Assembly (NCBI GenBank): GCA_030522415.1
Contig: CM060118.1
Span: 17,897,151-17,961,150 of the forward strand
DNA: 64,000 nucleotides
Reading direction: 5' to 3'
Source of the DNA: Channallabes apus
Lineage: Eukaryota; Chordata; Actinopteri; Siluriformes; Clariidae
Below the pieces are notes generated by a model. The model was not told the origin of the DNA. It ran no database searches and saw nothing but the letters and a program-made list of their open reading frames with translations. Shown piece by piece: positions 36,324 through 47,699 of the stretch. The number at the start of each line of letters is the position of its first letter. The stretch's first letter is position 1. The position numbers were made by a program, and so were the translations under genes.

Positions 36324-38541
36324 CTGCCTAGCATCCTGCTCGCCAACGTCCAGTCACTGGAGAACAAACTCGTGTCACGGGCGATTCACAGATGAGTGAA
36401 TCCTCTGATTTATATATATACTAGAACTTGGGTAAGCCACTGCAGCAGGAGCAGGGGAGAGAAGTGTCATGCACACTCAATCTACGCCCGGCACTAGGAC
36501 CCGGAAGTAAGGCGGGCGCCAAACCAGGAAGTATAAAAGAGGTAAACAAACGATGGCTCAGTCATTGAGTTCGGCCCATGTCGGTTCCAGTTGTCGTATC
36601 AGCAAACCGTGAGTACTCACGACTTTGGGTTATATGCTTCTGCTATTGTGTGTGTATTTATAGGACGCGGGTTAAATTTGTGTTTTTCCCTTGCTCCCTT
36701 TTCGCGAGAGTGCTTAGATTAAAGTCGCGTGGTTATCCTGCCTATTCGCTTCTTATCCGCGTTTGGGTTTACCATCCACGCTACATTGGGCTAACCGCTA
36801 AAGCTAGTCTTCTGGTCCCCGAGGTTAGTTCAATCCTGACAAGAAGTAGTGGCTGTGTGTGCTTGGTGACTGGGGAAGCCTTTAGTGACGAGAGAGGAGG
36901 CGGGGCTATGACGCGGGGGAATCCCCACAATCCCGGAAGCCGAACACGGGGAATCTTCTTGTGTTCTTGCGAGCGGTTCTTTATTATCCATCCGCTTAGC
37001 ACGTAGGATGGAGTGCAACAGATTATTCTCTTCGGCGGATGTGAAGAATAAAGCACTCACCGTGGATGTCTTTTCTCCGCGAGCACGAGAGTGCTCGAAG
37101 GCGGGGGTGCTCGCGTCGGAGGAGGAAGCTGACTGATGAAGAAGGCGAAGTGGTGGCTAGAAGAATCGTCTTTGTCCAGGCGAGGGTCGATATCCGGAAA
37201 TCCAGCAGTGAGAGCGAATGAATCCAAATCGTGAGTGCAAATCCGAAGTCTTGAAAACATGCGAGGTCATACACATTAATCAGTCCGACAACAGCAGAGG
37301 TACCAGGAGGGGCGTAGGCAAGAGAAAAATCCGAGAAACAGGCAGGGTAGACAACAGGCAGGGTAGACTTGAAAATTACTTTGAAAAAACAAACGCGAGG
37401 CACACGAGTAACATATTGCGGCACTGAATGGTTTTCTCAGCGTGCTTAAAAAGCCTAGAGATGATTGCATGATCGATTACAGGTGTGCTAGAGCGGCAGG
37501 TGAGCTTGCTAGGGAAAAAACCTGGAGTGGAATTTTAGGGTCTGGAGGTGCTGGGTTGATCTGATTGGTATGTGACAACTCGATGACCTCAGGGCCAGGA
37601 TAAAGTTCAAGACATTCGGGACTGCAACCTCCTCTGCTTCCCCCGAGACATGGCTGAACCCAGCGGTACCAGACGACGCCATCCAGCCAGCCGAGTTCTT
37701 CTCGGTTCACCGCATGGACAGGACGCGGGACTCAGGAAAGTCAAGGGGAGGCGGCGTGAGTTTAATGGTGAACAACAGCTGGTGCAACAGTGCGAGCGTT
37801 GTTCCTCTTACACGCTCCTGCACACCAAACCTGGAACTACTGTCCATCATGTGTCGCCATTTTTATCTTCCACGGGAGTTCACATCGGTCATAATCAGCG
37901 GCGTTTATATTCCACCACAAACGGACACGGACACTGCCTTATGCAAGCTGCATGAGGCGCTCACACCACCAGACACAACACTGGGACACGCAGCGCCGAA
38001 CTTTTATCAGCATATCACCTGCCCCACCAGGGGCGAAAGGACACTGGACCATTGTTATACTATGGTCAAAGACGGTTACAAGGCGCAATCTCGTCCAGCG
38101 TTTGGAAAATCCGACCACGCCGCCATCTTCCTCATGCCAAAATACAGACAAAGGCTGAAACAGGAAGTTCCGGTTCAGAGGGAGGTCGCACGCTGGATGG
38201 ACCAATCGGTGGCCACGTTACAGGACGCACTTGATGACGCAGACTGGGACATGTTCAGAAACAACTGCGATGATGACATCAGCGTGTTTACGGAAGCGGT
38301 TGTGGGATTCATTGGGAAGCTAGCGGATGATACTGTGGACAAAAAGACTATCAGAACGTTTCCCAACCAGAAGCCGTGGGTGGATAAAACCATCCGCGAC
38401 GCTCTGAGATCTCGCACCGCTGCCTACAACACAGGACTTGCGTCGAGGGACATGGAACCATACAAGGCTGCGTCATATAACATGCGGAAAGCGGTGAAAG
38501 AGGCGAAGCAGCGCTACGGGAGAAAAGCTTCAACAGAGTGA
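36324..38541 (+). pseudogene. Rex1-type LINE endonuclease region, broken
   Basis: The APE-type endonuclease starts at about 36324 (LPSILLANVQSLENKL). It is interrupted by the LTR at 36373-37577 and resumes DDLRARIKF, then LLCF. Its last part is open from 37714 to the stop at 38539-38541 (275 residues): MDRTRDSGKSRGGGVSLMVN, LDHCYTMVKDGY and the catalytic-site block GKSDHAAIF (D134, H135). The VAGDFN block present in copy 2 is deleted between HEALTPPD and HAAPNFYQ. A deletion near 38525 truncates the YGRK-LESQ junction and shifts the frame before the RT. The enzyme nicks target DNA in LINE retrotransposition. This copy cannot. Confidence 0.8.
36373..37577. mobile_element. Probable solo LTR inserted in the LINE endonuclease
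   Basis: The 1205-bp insert begins TGTCACGGGC and ends GGTATGTGACA, i.e. TG...CA with a 6-bp inverted repeat TGTCAC/GTGACA. It is flanked by 5-bp duplications ACTCG (36368-36372 and 37578-37582). Comparison with copy 2 shows the uninterrupted sequence AACAAACTCGATGACC. A TATA box 'tataaaag' lies at about 36532 and AATAAA at about 37047, as expected in an LTR. TG..CA ends and a 5-bp duplication fit Ty3/gypsy-type insertion followed by LTR-LTR recombination. No coding region inside. A non-autonomous element with only one LTR-like body is the alternative. Confidence 0.75.
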
Positions 38542-38602
38542 CTCTAAGAGCCTGTGGCAGGGATTAAGGACAATTACGGATTATAAAGCACCAACAACCG
38601 GT

Positions 38603-40183
38603 ATGACGAACGCGGACGCGACTCTGGCGAATGAGCTCAACACTTTCTACACTCGCTTCGAGGCTGCAGCTAAAGCCACTAGCGATGCTAATGCTATCGG
38701 CGCTAATGCTAGCGGCGCTAATGCTAGCGGCACTAACGGCTGCAAACAGGAAGATATTGCCAGCACCGGAAGTGCGTTCATCATCACCGAGCACGATGTG
38801 AGGAGAGCCTTCAGGCGAGTGAACACCAGGAAAGCAGCAGGACCAGACGGCATCTCAGGTCGTATTCTCAGATCCTGCACAGACCAGCTAGCACCTGTGT
38901 TCACTGAGATATTCAACATCTCTTTATCTCAGTCGGTGATCCCCACATGCTTCAAACAGTCCATCATTGTTCCTGTTCCAAAGAAACCCCATCCTGCTTC
39001 CCTCAATGACTATCGCCCTGTAGCCCTCACCTCAGTAGTGATGAAGTGCTTTGAACGCCTGGTCAGAGACTTCATCATTTCTTCACTACCCGACACACTG
39101 GACCCATTACAGTTTGCATACCGCACAAACCGTTCCACAGACGATACAATCTCACATCTTCTCCACACATCACTCACTCACCTGGACACTAGGAAAGGGA
39201 ATTATGTTAAAATGCTCTTCATCGACTACAGCTCTGCATTTAATACCATAATTCCCTCCGCACTCACCACCAAGCTGGAGCACCTGGGACTCAGCTCATC
39301 TATATGTCGGTGGATCTCCAATTTTCTGACTGGCAGACCACAGGCAGTAAGGATGGGTGGACATGTCTCAGCCTCCCTCACTCTCAGCACTGGAGCCCCC
39401 CAGGGTTGTGTTCTGAGTCCCCTGCTGCACTCTTTGTACACCTACGACTGCGTGGCCACTCCCAACTCTAGCGCCATCATCAAGTTTGCTGACGACACTG
39501 TTGTGGTCGGCCTGATCACGAACAACGATGAGACGGCCTACCTGGAGGAGGTTGGAAATCTGGAGAACTGGTGCCAGAGAAACAATCTCCTCCTGAACGT
39601 CAGCAAGACAAAGGAGCTGATCGTGGACTTCAGTACAAAGCAGGAGAGGAACCACCAGACCCCCATCATCAACAGGAGCCCAGGGGAGAGAATGGACAGC
39701 TTCAGATACCTCGGTGTGCACATCACGCAGGACCTGGCATGGTCCTGTCACATCAACACCGTGGTGAAAAAGGCCCGGCAACGTCTCTACCACCTTAGAC
39801 GCTTGAGAGACTCCAGACTGCCCTCCAAGGTGCTTAAGAATTTCTACTCCTGCACCATAGAGAGCATCCTGACGGGAAACATCACAACCTGGTTCGGGAA
39901 CAGCACCATGCAGGACAGACGAGCTCTACAGAGGGTGGTGCGATCAGCTGAGCGCATCATCCACACCGAGCTCCCTGACCTGCACTCGATCTACAGCAAG
40001 TGGTGCTGGTTCAAGGCCAAGAAGATCGTGAAGGACCTCAGCCATCCCAACAATGGACTGTTCACTCTGTTGCGGTCTGGGAAGCGATTCCGCTCCCTGA
40101 AGGCCAACACAGAGAGACTGAGGAGGAGCTTCTTCCCGCAGACGATAAGGTCTCTCAATCATCACAACACCACACAGGACTAA
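38603..40183 (+). CDS. Rex1-type LINE reverse transcriptase (open frame, 526 aa)
   Basis: A long uninterrupted frame starts MTNADATLANELNTFYTRFE. It includes [37 protein letters not shown], motif [12 protein letters not shown] with Asp208, [14 protein letters not shown] (motif B) and FADDTVVVGL (motif C, residues 295-298). It continues through the thumb (KARQRLYHLRRLRDSRLPSK) to IRSLNHHNTTQD. All catalytic Asp residues are present. The ATG lies inside what should be a continuous ORF2, downstream of the frame break, so it is probably not a natural start. It primes cDNA synthesis at the nicked target. Without endonuclease this copy is not autonomous. A run of Ala/Asn/Gly (GANASGANASG) near residue 35 is an internal repeat. 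Confidence 0.85.
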   Translation: MTNADATLANELNTFYTRFEAAAKATSDANAIGANASGANASGTNGCKQEDIASTGSAFIITEHDVRRAFRRVNTRKAAGPDGISGRILRSCTDQLAPVFTEIFNISLSQSVIPTCFKQSIIVPVPKKPHPASLNDYRPVALTSVVMKCFERLVRDFIISSLPDTLDPLQFAYRTNRSTDDTISHLLHTSLTHLDTRKGNYVKMLFIDYSSAFNTIIPSALTTKLEHLGLSSSICRWISNFLTGRPQAVRMGGHVSASLTLSTGAPQGCVLSPLLHSLYTYDCVATPNSSAIIKFADDTVVVGLITNNDETAYLEEVGNLENWCQRNNLLLNVSKTKELIVDFSTKQERNHQTPIINRSPGERMDSFRYLGVHITQDLAWSCHINTVVKKARQRLYHLRRLRDSRLPSKVLKNFYSCTIESILTGNITTWFGNSTMQDRRALQRVVRSAERIIHTELPDLHSIYSKWCWFKAKKIVKDLSHPNNGLFTLLRSGKRFRSLKANTERLRRSFFPQTIRSLNHHNTTQD

Positions 40184-40624
40184 TAACATCTTTTAAACAT
40201 TGACATTGACTGGACAATCATGGAACCATTTTCTTAATTATGGAAGTGGAATTCATACACACTTGCACTACATATTTATATATCTGGACCATTGCACAAG
40301 ACACTTTAATAAGTCACTTTTTATGTATATTTGCACAACCACTGCCACTTTCAAATTTTATATATATCCAAAAAAAAAATTTATTATTTTTTTTAAATAT
40401 ATATTTCTATATTTTGTAATATTTTTATCATGCCCTTACTTGTACAGTTTATCTTACTAGTTAAGTTTATTTTCTTTAGTATCTCTTTTTATTCATATTT
40501 ATTCCTTACATATAAGTTTTATTTTATTTTATTTTTAAGGTCACTGGCAGTCGTATAAGCATTCCACTGCATTTCGTACTGTGTATGACTGTGTATGTGA
40601 CAAATAAAATTTTAATTTTAATTT

Positions 40625-42690
40625 AGTAATCCAAGCTCAGGAACAAACCTCTGGAGCAGACCCTGGAACTCGAAGGCAGCAATGCTACTTGCTGTGCAAC
40701 TAAATTAAACTACTGCATGTATGAATTGCCATAGGAATGGTAACTTTCCTATGTTGAGCATCATTTCCTATGGACTTATTGAATTATGAATTTATTAAGA
40801 AAAGATTGTTGTTGTTTTTGTTGTTGTTTATTACCATACATGCCTAAAAAATGCTTTAACACTTATATCCCTGTATAGGCTTTCTGTAAAGATCATTTAA
40901 AATAAATATTCAGTTTAAAAATCACAACTGTGAATCAGTCTGTTTTAATTGCTAAGTGCTTTCCTTATTTGTTTATTTATTTATTTGTTTATTTATTTAT
41001 TTACTTATGCAATAATTATTATAAAACTTAATTTAATGATTTTGAACGAAATTATCTCTAGAAAACCAGAGACTCTAGACTCTAGAATTTATCTAGCCAC
41101 TGCAATTTAGAACGGATTCAATTTAAAATGTACAAGACAAATCTTGTTTAAGACCAGAATAATAATGTTAGAGTGAATTTTAAAGATTGCAAAGACTTTT
41201 AGAATTTTTGTTTGTCTTTAAAGAAAGGGTCAATTTAAAAGTTTGTTAACTAATTCTTTATCATTTTCAGTTTAAGGAATCAATTACGAAATCACAAATA
41301 TTCTAACAACACTAATTTCTAATGCTGTAAAAATCATGAAACATTGCATTCTTCTGTCAGCAAAGGCAGCAGTGAATTTCGCAGGCAGCTCTGTTGTTGA
41401 AATGTGTGCCCTCCTCTCAAAGCTGGAATATGACCGAGGTCGGAGGTCAGATGGCGATAAGGGCGTGTACAAACCCATGTCTCTGCTTTTCTTTCAGCAC
41501 TCAGCGATGTAAGACTCCTGAGCAAGAGAATACCAGGCTAAATGGAAGCTTTTATGAACTGAATTTGTGAGAGTGGGAAGCAAAGTTACTTTTATGCAAA
41601 CATTCCTAGAAACACTTATAAACTAAAAGCAAGACATAAACTCAAAAGGATTTAAAGCTTATGAGGCATTTATTTATGTATTTAAACTATTTATTTATTT
41701 TAAAATAAATATTCAGTGTTTGCAATAATGTTTGCACTAAAATTGCAACAGTACTGACCTGAAACTATGGATACAAACATTTTGCTAAACTCAACTATGA
41801 GCTAAATTCAATTTCAAACTGACAACATCTGTGTCAGCACTTGGAAATAAAGTCGTTAAAGAATATCAAAATTGGGATAATCATGTCAAATCACAGTAGT
41901 CCGCTCAGACAATTACTCAGGAATTTCCCTATTGGAAGTGTCGAGGGATGACAGTAATATTCCTGTTATCAACCTTTTGTGATGTGGGACACAGGAAAAC
42001 CAGCAGAGAACATGGCTAGTGTTCTCCTTGAGTCCAAATAACACTAAAATCAACAAGCTTGATCACCACACACATGCAAAGGGATGACAGATAAATCCAG
42101 GTCCTGACAAAGAAGATGAAAACCATTTTCTTAATTATGGAAGTGGAATAGTAGAAAAATAACGGCAGAACAGTTGACATACAAATCCAATGAATTCAGT
42201 TATAATGATGGTCATTTTACACATAAGGTTTGGGGGCTATTCATACTGTAACTAGAGAACAAGATTCTTAAAAATAATAATAATAATATGGAAAAAAAAT
42301 AATAATATCTGGAAAAGTCTGACGTTCCATTTGACTTAAACCCAATGCTATCGTATTCCCAAAGCAAGGCAATCACAGATTATAAACGACATTGGTGAGG
42401 ACATATGCTGACTCCTTTACTTAATAACAGGAGCAGACTTCAGATGAGAATCAGCACTTTGAAAGTGATTCAAAGGCCCGAGGCCAGAGTGTGGGCAAAC
42501 TGGGGCAGGAGAAAGGAAAGATAGTGAGAACTAGGGAAATAAAAAGGGATAAAGGTCATTGGTAACATTTACAAATTGAAGTTATGATCAAAGCTCAAGA
42601 GGCCATGTGGATGAAGGGAGCGGGGGCCAAGTCAAGCAAGGTGTGGATGGCCAAATGCTATTCATTAAGATTACCAGTTTTTTTCTTTAC
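40625..42690. other. Noncoding sequence with a possible conserved element
   Basis: A (ttta)n run lies at about 40970-41005. The stretch 41330-41510 is GC-richer and contains AGGTCGGAGGTCA at 41437-41449, a DR1-type nuclear-receptor site. No exons were recognised. Confidence 0.4.
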
Positions 42691-42858
42691 AATTCCTTCT
42701 CTCTGTCTCACTCTTTCTCGCTTTCCCTCTCACAGCTCTTCTTCTGCCAATCTGTGACTGATTTGAGCGTCTGGTGTAGCAGCTCACTGGGGGAAATGGG
42801 ATCCTGTGAAAGCAAAGAGGCGCTGAGAGAGCCCGGAGCAGAGAGAGAGAGAGAGTGA
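42691..42858 (+). other. Exon-like stretch after a strong polypyrimidine tract
   Basis: A long pyrimidine tract with CAG (about 42694-42736) looks like a 3' splice site. A frame then reads LFFCQSVTDLSVWCSSSLGE and MGSCESKEALREPGAERERE before a stop in a GA repeat. The ATG at about 42796 begins MGSCES, the pattern of an N-myristoylation site. No family is recognised, and the end of the frame is simple-sequence. It may be chance. Confidence 0.2.
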
Positions 42859-43332
42859 GAGAGTGAGAGAGAGAAAAAGAGAAGTGGGATGGAAGGCAGT
42901 CACTTCCCTTTACAGTGACACTTGCACTCACCTCAGTGGAGGCAACTCGAAATTAGACACCCCTGCCGAGACCAGCATCAGTAAAATGTGCGTGTGACTT
43001 CATGATGCACAGTCCACTGTGTTTTCACACTGCAGATTATTTCTCTTACTTAAAAAAATGATGTGTTGATTGATGTAAAACTATGGCTGCAAAAACTTGA
43101 TCATAATAAATCGATGTGTTTTATCTTCACATATTTTTCACATTTAGATTTACAGTGGGCAAAAAATCTATGATTCCAATTGGAGGAATGGAATGCTTGA
43201 ACATTCCATTGAAGGAACATGTGCTTATGTCCTTTTCATATGTATTATTGTGAAACATGATTTTCCCCCAGACAACTGACTTTTTGGCATTTGCTTTATT
43301 TATTTTTTCATTTATTAAGTTTTTTTTTTGGA
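42859..43332. other. Noncoding sequence
   Basis: Nothing was recognised apart from the (ga)n run at 42838-42870. Confidence 0.4.
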
Positions 43333-43440
43333 GTTAATTAAGTTAAGTTAAGCCTTTATTCATCACACGTACATTACTGCACAGTGAAACTTTTTTTCTT
43401 CACATAGTCCAGCTTTGTTAGTAGGCCTACTTATCTTGTG
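43333..43440 (-). repeat. SINE family S3, 3' tail only
   Basis: 'cattactgcacagtgaaac', 'ttcttcacatagtccagct' and 'gttagtaggcctac' match the start of the fuller S3 copy at 47700-47968 on the same strand. The remainder is missing. Confidence 0.6.
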
Positions 43441-43479
43441 TAGGATCACCGTCTGTGGCTTAGAGCCTAGTTCAGTGCA

Positions 43480-43665
43480 CAAGGAATAGTGTTCCAACCC
43501 ATCGTAGAGCAAAGCCGTGCACACACTTACACACCTAATCACACACAACAAGCAATTTCAAAACACCAAATAACCGGCGTACCTGAGGAAAACCTACAAA
43601 GTACAGAGAAAACATGCAAACTCCATGAACAAAGAAAGCTAGATTCAAACCTCCAATACTGGAGG
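43480..43665 (-). repeat. SINE family S1, middle part
   Basis: 'aggaaaacctacaaagtaca', 'gaaaacatgcaaactcc' and 'gattcaaacctcc' are the complement of the S1 body and B box. The tail is replaced by the S3 fragment immediately to the left. Confidence 0.5.
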
Positions 43666-43769
43666 AGTCAACAGTGCTAAATGCCTAATCACAGATTACA
43701 TTTTTACACAAGATTTCCACCTGGTTCATTGACCTTCACATGCCAAATTGCAACCAATATGATTACATA

Positions 43770-44240
43770 CATTGCCAGTCAAACGTTTGGACACCTTGTA
43801 ATGTTGTAACGTTTGGACACCTTGTAATGCCATGCCGTATTTCCTGATTTGTATTTCTTTCTACATTCTAAAACAATGATAAAGGCATTCAAAAAATTGT
43901 TGATATTGATATTGAGTGTCTGCTACTTATTCGCTATAAAGCTTTCATAATGGCCCTAATTTAAGGTGCTGTTAATTGGGGATTTTTGAGGCTGTTGACT
44001 CAATGAACTTCTCCTCTGCAGCAGAAGTAAGTGTTGGTCTTGCTTTCCTGGGATAGTTTTCATGAGAGCCAGTTTCTTCATGGTGCTTGATGGGTTTTGC
44101 AAATGCACTTGACAATACTGTTCTTGTAAGAACTATTCCAGAACAGCTGACCTCTGTGCCTTAAAATAACAACTGATTGTTGTTATTGTTTCTTAATTAC
44201 CTAATGCCATATGTGTTATTTCATGGTTTTCAAATAAAAA
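43770..44240 (-). mobile_element. Tc1-like element remnant, internally deleted
   Basis: The left end 'cattgccagtcaaacgtttg' matches the CAGTGCCAGTCAAAAGTTTGG terminus of a common fish Tc1 family (memory). A 26-bp unit 'aacgtttggacaccttgtaa' is tandemly duplicated (43782 and 43808). The stretch 43940-44215 is the complement of a transposase N-terminus, with 'gcagcagaagtaag' and 'tcatgagagccagtttctt' recognisable. The catalytic half is missing and the right end has faded near 'tatgtgttatttcatgg'. Confidence 0.65.
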
Positions 44241-46560
44241 TCCAATAATCTTCTATTTATTATCAAAACAAATTAGATACTTATAAACTCAAATGTATTT
44301 TAATAAAAAATAGAAGTATGCTTATATGGAATGAGAGTTTACTATTAAATAATTGTGGGATTTGGTATAAAAATACATTTATGCCCATTGCAACAGTCAA
44401 GATAATGTGGGACAACTATAATAAAACATTTAAATGGAAAAATGTAATTTTAAAATTTAAATTCACAGAAAAATATAAATAAAAATGTTAAAACATACAA
44501 TAAAATATGTTGCAAATAATTATATTTTATTTTAAATATATATTAAAAGCATAACAAAAAAACATTCCTCCTAAAAAGGTGATTGCTGTGACATTGCCAT
44601 GATGCCTTCCTGTTCCTTTCCCCAAAATTAATTTGAAATGCCTAATTGACCATTGCTCACCTTTGTAAGTGTTCCTCAGTATCTGATTTGTGATCTTCAA
44701 AGCTTCCTGACTTCCTGTTTTAAGCCCCCTGGTATGAGCCACCTCTGACAGGGGGGCAGGAGGGGGCAGAAGGGAGGAAGAGAACATAGAAATGCTCTGG
44801 AGGGGGGCAGACTTTGGCCCGCAGTAACTATTAGTGGTAATTGTTGGACAGGGTGAAGGCCTTTGATGGGCCAGTGTTTGTCCCAGGGCCTTTAACACTG
44901 ATAAATGCAAGGGTTTCTTTGACTTGTCATTGGCAATTGAACCAGGATTAATATTTAAAAAACAGATACACTATTCCGGACATGAGGCCCAGCATTGAAG
45001 TGTTTAAATATGTGCACAGAAAAACATGTGACTCTTTGCTGGGATGCTGTTAAGCATTTCCCCCTTTTTTTTACATCTTAGCTGAGATATGGATGATTTA
45101 TTGTAAGCTGGTGGATGAAAACAAATGAAACTTGAATGCAGATCTAAGAGCTTTGTGGTTAGATCGGGTTATGTTTGCAATAATCCAGAGACAAGAAATT
45201 AAATTGCTAAGTTCTTTTCTTCAGACCATTTTTGATTTTATGTATAAAATCAGGACCTAACCACCAATATCAACATTACTATGTGTAGACAAATGGATTT
45301 CTAATAGTCTTGGAGTGTGTGAGTGTAAGGGGGAAGGGGGGTTAAGTAAATTTGCACCACATTATATAAATTAGGCCAAGGGGGGAAAAGCCTCCCACAA
45401 ACCGCCCCTTTTTGATCTTAACAGCCCAAAATTGATCCAAGCTGATGAATTTGTTATCGGTTATGATTGATTAGGCCATGTCCCGGAAGAGAAAGGCCTG
45501 GCGTCAAATTCACTTTCACAGGAAAGCAGGCACCCCTCGTCCATCTATTATCATCCCTTTTCCCCAAAGGAAGGAGAACCGGGACAAAAAGAGAAGTGAT
45601 GTTTAACGTCCATCGAAACAGATGCCTCTTCATTAAGTCTTGGTTCAAAGCCGATGTAGAAGTAGAGTTGAATTCAACATGGCCGACCAGTCGCTGGAGG
45701 CAATACGTTGCGGGGTGGGGACAAAGGGCAGATACTGCAAGAGATGATTAAGGTAGTGAACAAGCATAATGACCGGGAGAGGTTCCCAGCACTTGCCTAG
45801 TCAAAAACCAGAAACATGTGGTCTACCGTTAAAGTTTCAAAGACTCTGCTGTATCACTGACACGTCTCAGCTCTCACAGTTTTTAGGTAGACTAAATCAT
45901 AAACATGTTGCAAGTGGCTCCCTTGGGTTTGTGCAGAGACTATGGATAGGCTTAATCATTGTGCCCAAAGCTATACCACAAAGAGTAAATCTAACTCAGA
46001 AGTGAATCTACTGACACAACTAGTCAGAGTGATGCAGCCAAGCATTTGCTAATTTCTCATCCCTGTTCGAAAGTGTGTTTATATCCAAATCATGCTTCAC
46101 TGTTATAGACTGTATAAACAACATAATGCCTTTTTGTTAAGCATGATTTAGTGAAGATTATAACAGTGATTATTTGTTTGAAGCTCTTATTCTGTTCCAT
46201 CAATTCAACTTCATTGACAGAGTTGTAGAGGTGAACAGGGTAAGATGAGCTGCTCGTAAGTTGAGCCTCCTCACGTACAGTATTTGGCACCTATATACAG
46301 AATGAACCTGCAGAGGATAATAATTTTTTTTTTTTATTATTTCCCATCATTTAATTGATTATTTTTCAGTAATGGCGCAACTCAAAGTCGTTTCATTCCT
46401 ATAACACCAGCATAATTTCCCCATTATTTTGTTTTGGTAATAATTATTTTTAACTAGAGATGGAATGATTCCATATTCTCAGTACCCTTGATTATTACTC
46501 AGTATTCTGAAAACAACTGCAATTAACTGCAGGAAAATACAGATAAATACAACCTACAGG
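44241..46560. other. Noncoding sequence with possible conserved elements
   Basis: 44560-44900 and 45360-45740 are GC-richer, repeat-free and lack usable open frames. The second has a PBX/HOX-like TGATTGAT at 45464-45471. Such islands in the flank of a homeobox gene are enhancer candidates (inference). Nothing else was recognised. Confidence 0.35.
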
Positions 46561-47108
46561 AAAATTTATATATATATATATACAGGAAATGCACAAAAAA
46601 CAGCTGGGTTTTTACTGAAGAATGAGATAAACTCCTTTTTTGGACTTTTAGTCAATCTGACAAATAATTTTTCCTTAGACAGGAAAAGGTAACTATTACC
46701 AAACGTTTTTATAATTTTATATAATGTAATTTTATTATTTTTTTGTGAGAGGCAAAGGGGGGAGGGGGACTTTGATCTATCTTCTTTTAGAATCATGAAC
46801 TTACTTTTTTGCACAGCAGTCATCACATCACATTGCTTCCTTTTGATCAACTAAGCAAAATTACAGTATGACTGCCACTGCACTTCTCCCAGTATTCATG
46901 GATTTTTATCCAAAATCTTGGGGTGCTGATGATGGCAGTGCTAATGAGGCATTGTATACTTTTTTGTTTGGCTTTTTGTATTGCTCAAATGATCTTCAAC
47001 AATCATTGTAATGCAAGAGGTTTTTTTGTCCAGTTCCACGAATATTACTGATTGTAAACTGCATCATTTCATTTCCACAAATTCAAAACTTGAAAGTCTA
47101 CAGATACA

Positions 47109-47109
<1 letters not shown>
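46561..47109. other. AT-rich noncoding sequence
   Basis: A short (ta)n run is at 46567-46582. No gene was recognised. Confidence 0.4.

Positions 47110-47146
<37 letters not shown>
47110..47146. repeat. (TTA)n microsatellite
   Basis: About 12 units. Confidence 0.95.
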
Positions 47147-47315
47147 TGAAATTTCAATACATGAGTTCTGGAAGTCATGGTTCAGAGGTTAAAGTTGGCT
47201 ACTGACTAAAAGGTTGAGAGTTCAAATGTTGATGGTGTCAAGCTGCCACAAGGCATTTAACCCTAAGTTCAGTTCAGCTGTAAGTTTCATTGGGGAAAAG
47301 TGTTTGTGAAATTCA

Positions 47316-47430
47316 TTCATTCATTCATTCATTCATTTTCTATACCGCTTTATCCTGTGTTCAGGGTCGCGGGGGACCTGGAGCCTATCCCAGGAGACTT
47401 CGGGCACTAGGCGGGGTACACCCTGGACAG
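47316..47430 (-). repeat. SINE family S1 tail
   Basis: It begins with (attc)n, then 'ctataccgctttatcctgtg', 'gggacctggagcctatcc' and 'aggcggggtacaccctggac', the exact complement of the 240-352 tail. The short phrase 'tttgtgaaattcat' on both sides (about 47302 and 47432) is a likely target duplication. Confidence 0.8.
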
Positions 47431-47699
47431 GGTTTGTGAAATTCATAACTGTAATTTAAATATATGTATGTGTCAAAACATAGGTGTACCATAACATAAA
47501 CTAAGACAAATATTTTAATGTAACCTTTATGCATTAAGACCAGAAAAATAAATAAATAGAAATATTCAATATTAATCCATATGGATTGGCAGAGAAACAC
47601 CTTTATATTATTTGGTATAAATATAGCATTTGAAGACATTTAAATAAATATGTAAAAATAAATACATAAAATGGGGGAAAAGCACTTCTTCAATGTCCA
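47431..47699. other. AT-rich noncoding sequence
   Basis: Nothing was recognised. Confidence 0.4.

Larger units (their letters stand above)
36011..40624 (+). mobile_element. Rex1-type LINE, nearly full length (copy 1)
   Basis: It starts CCAAGATGGCGCCGGTGAGG and ends with 'tgtgacaaataaaatttta' and a short (ttttaa)-like tail. In order it has a 5' UTR, an APE-type endonuclease, a reverse transcriptase and a 3' UTR. The RT phrases '[18 protein letters not shown]' and '[16 protein letters not shown]' are those of Rex1/Babar-like fish LINEs (CR1 group, from memory). A probable solo LTR of 1205 bp is inserted. Without it the element is about 3.4 kb. Copy 2 at 51575-54610 aligns over both ends and supports the boundaries. 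Confidence 0.88.

Noticed and set aside
36578..37006. 142-aa frame inside the probable LTR
   Set aside because: It lies between TATA and polyA signals of an LTR and has no gag, pol or env resemblance. It looks like chance coding potential.
39368..40189. Minus-strand frames opposite the Rex1 reverse transcriptase
   Set aside because: Antisense shadows of the long RT frame.
45467..45751. 94-aa frame in the GC-richer island
   Set aside because: No domain, no good start context or splice sites. Treated as a possible noncoding conserved element instead.
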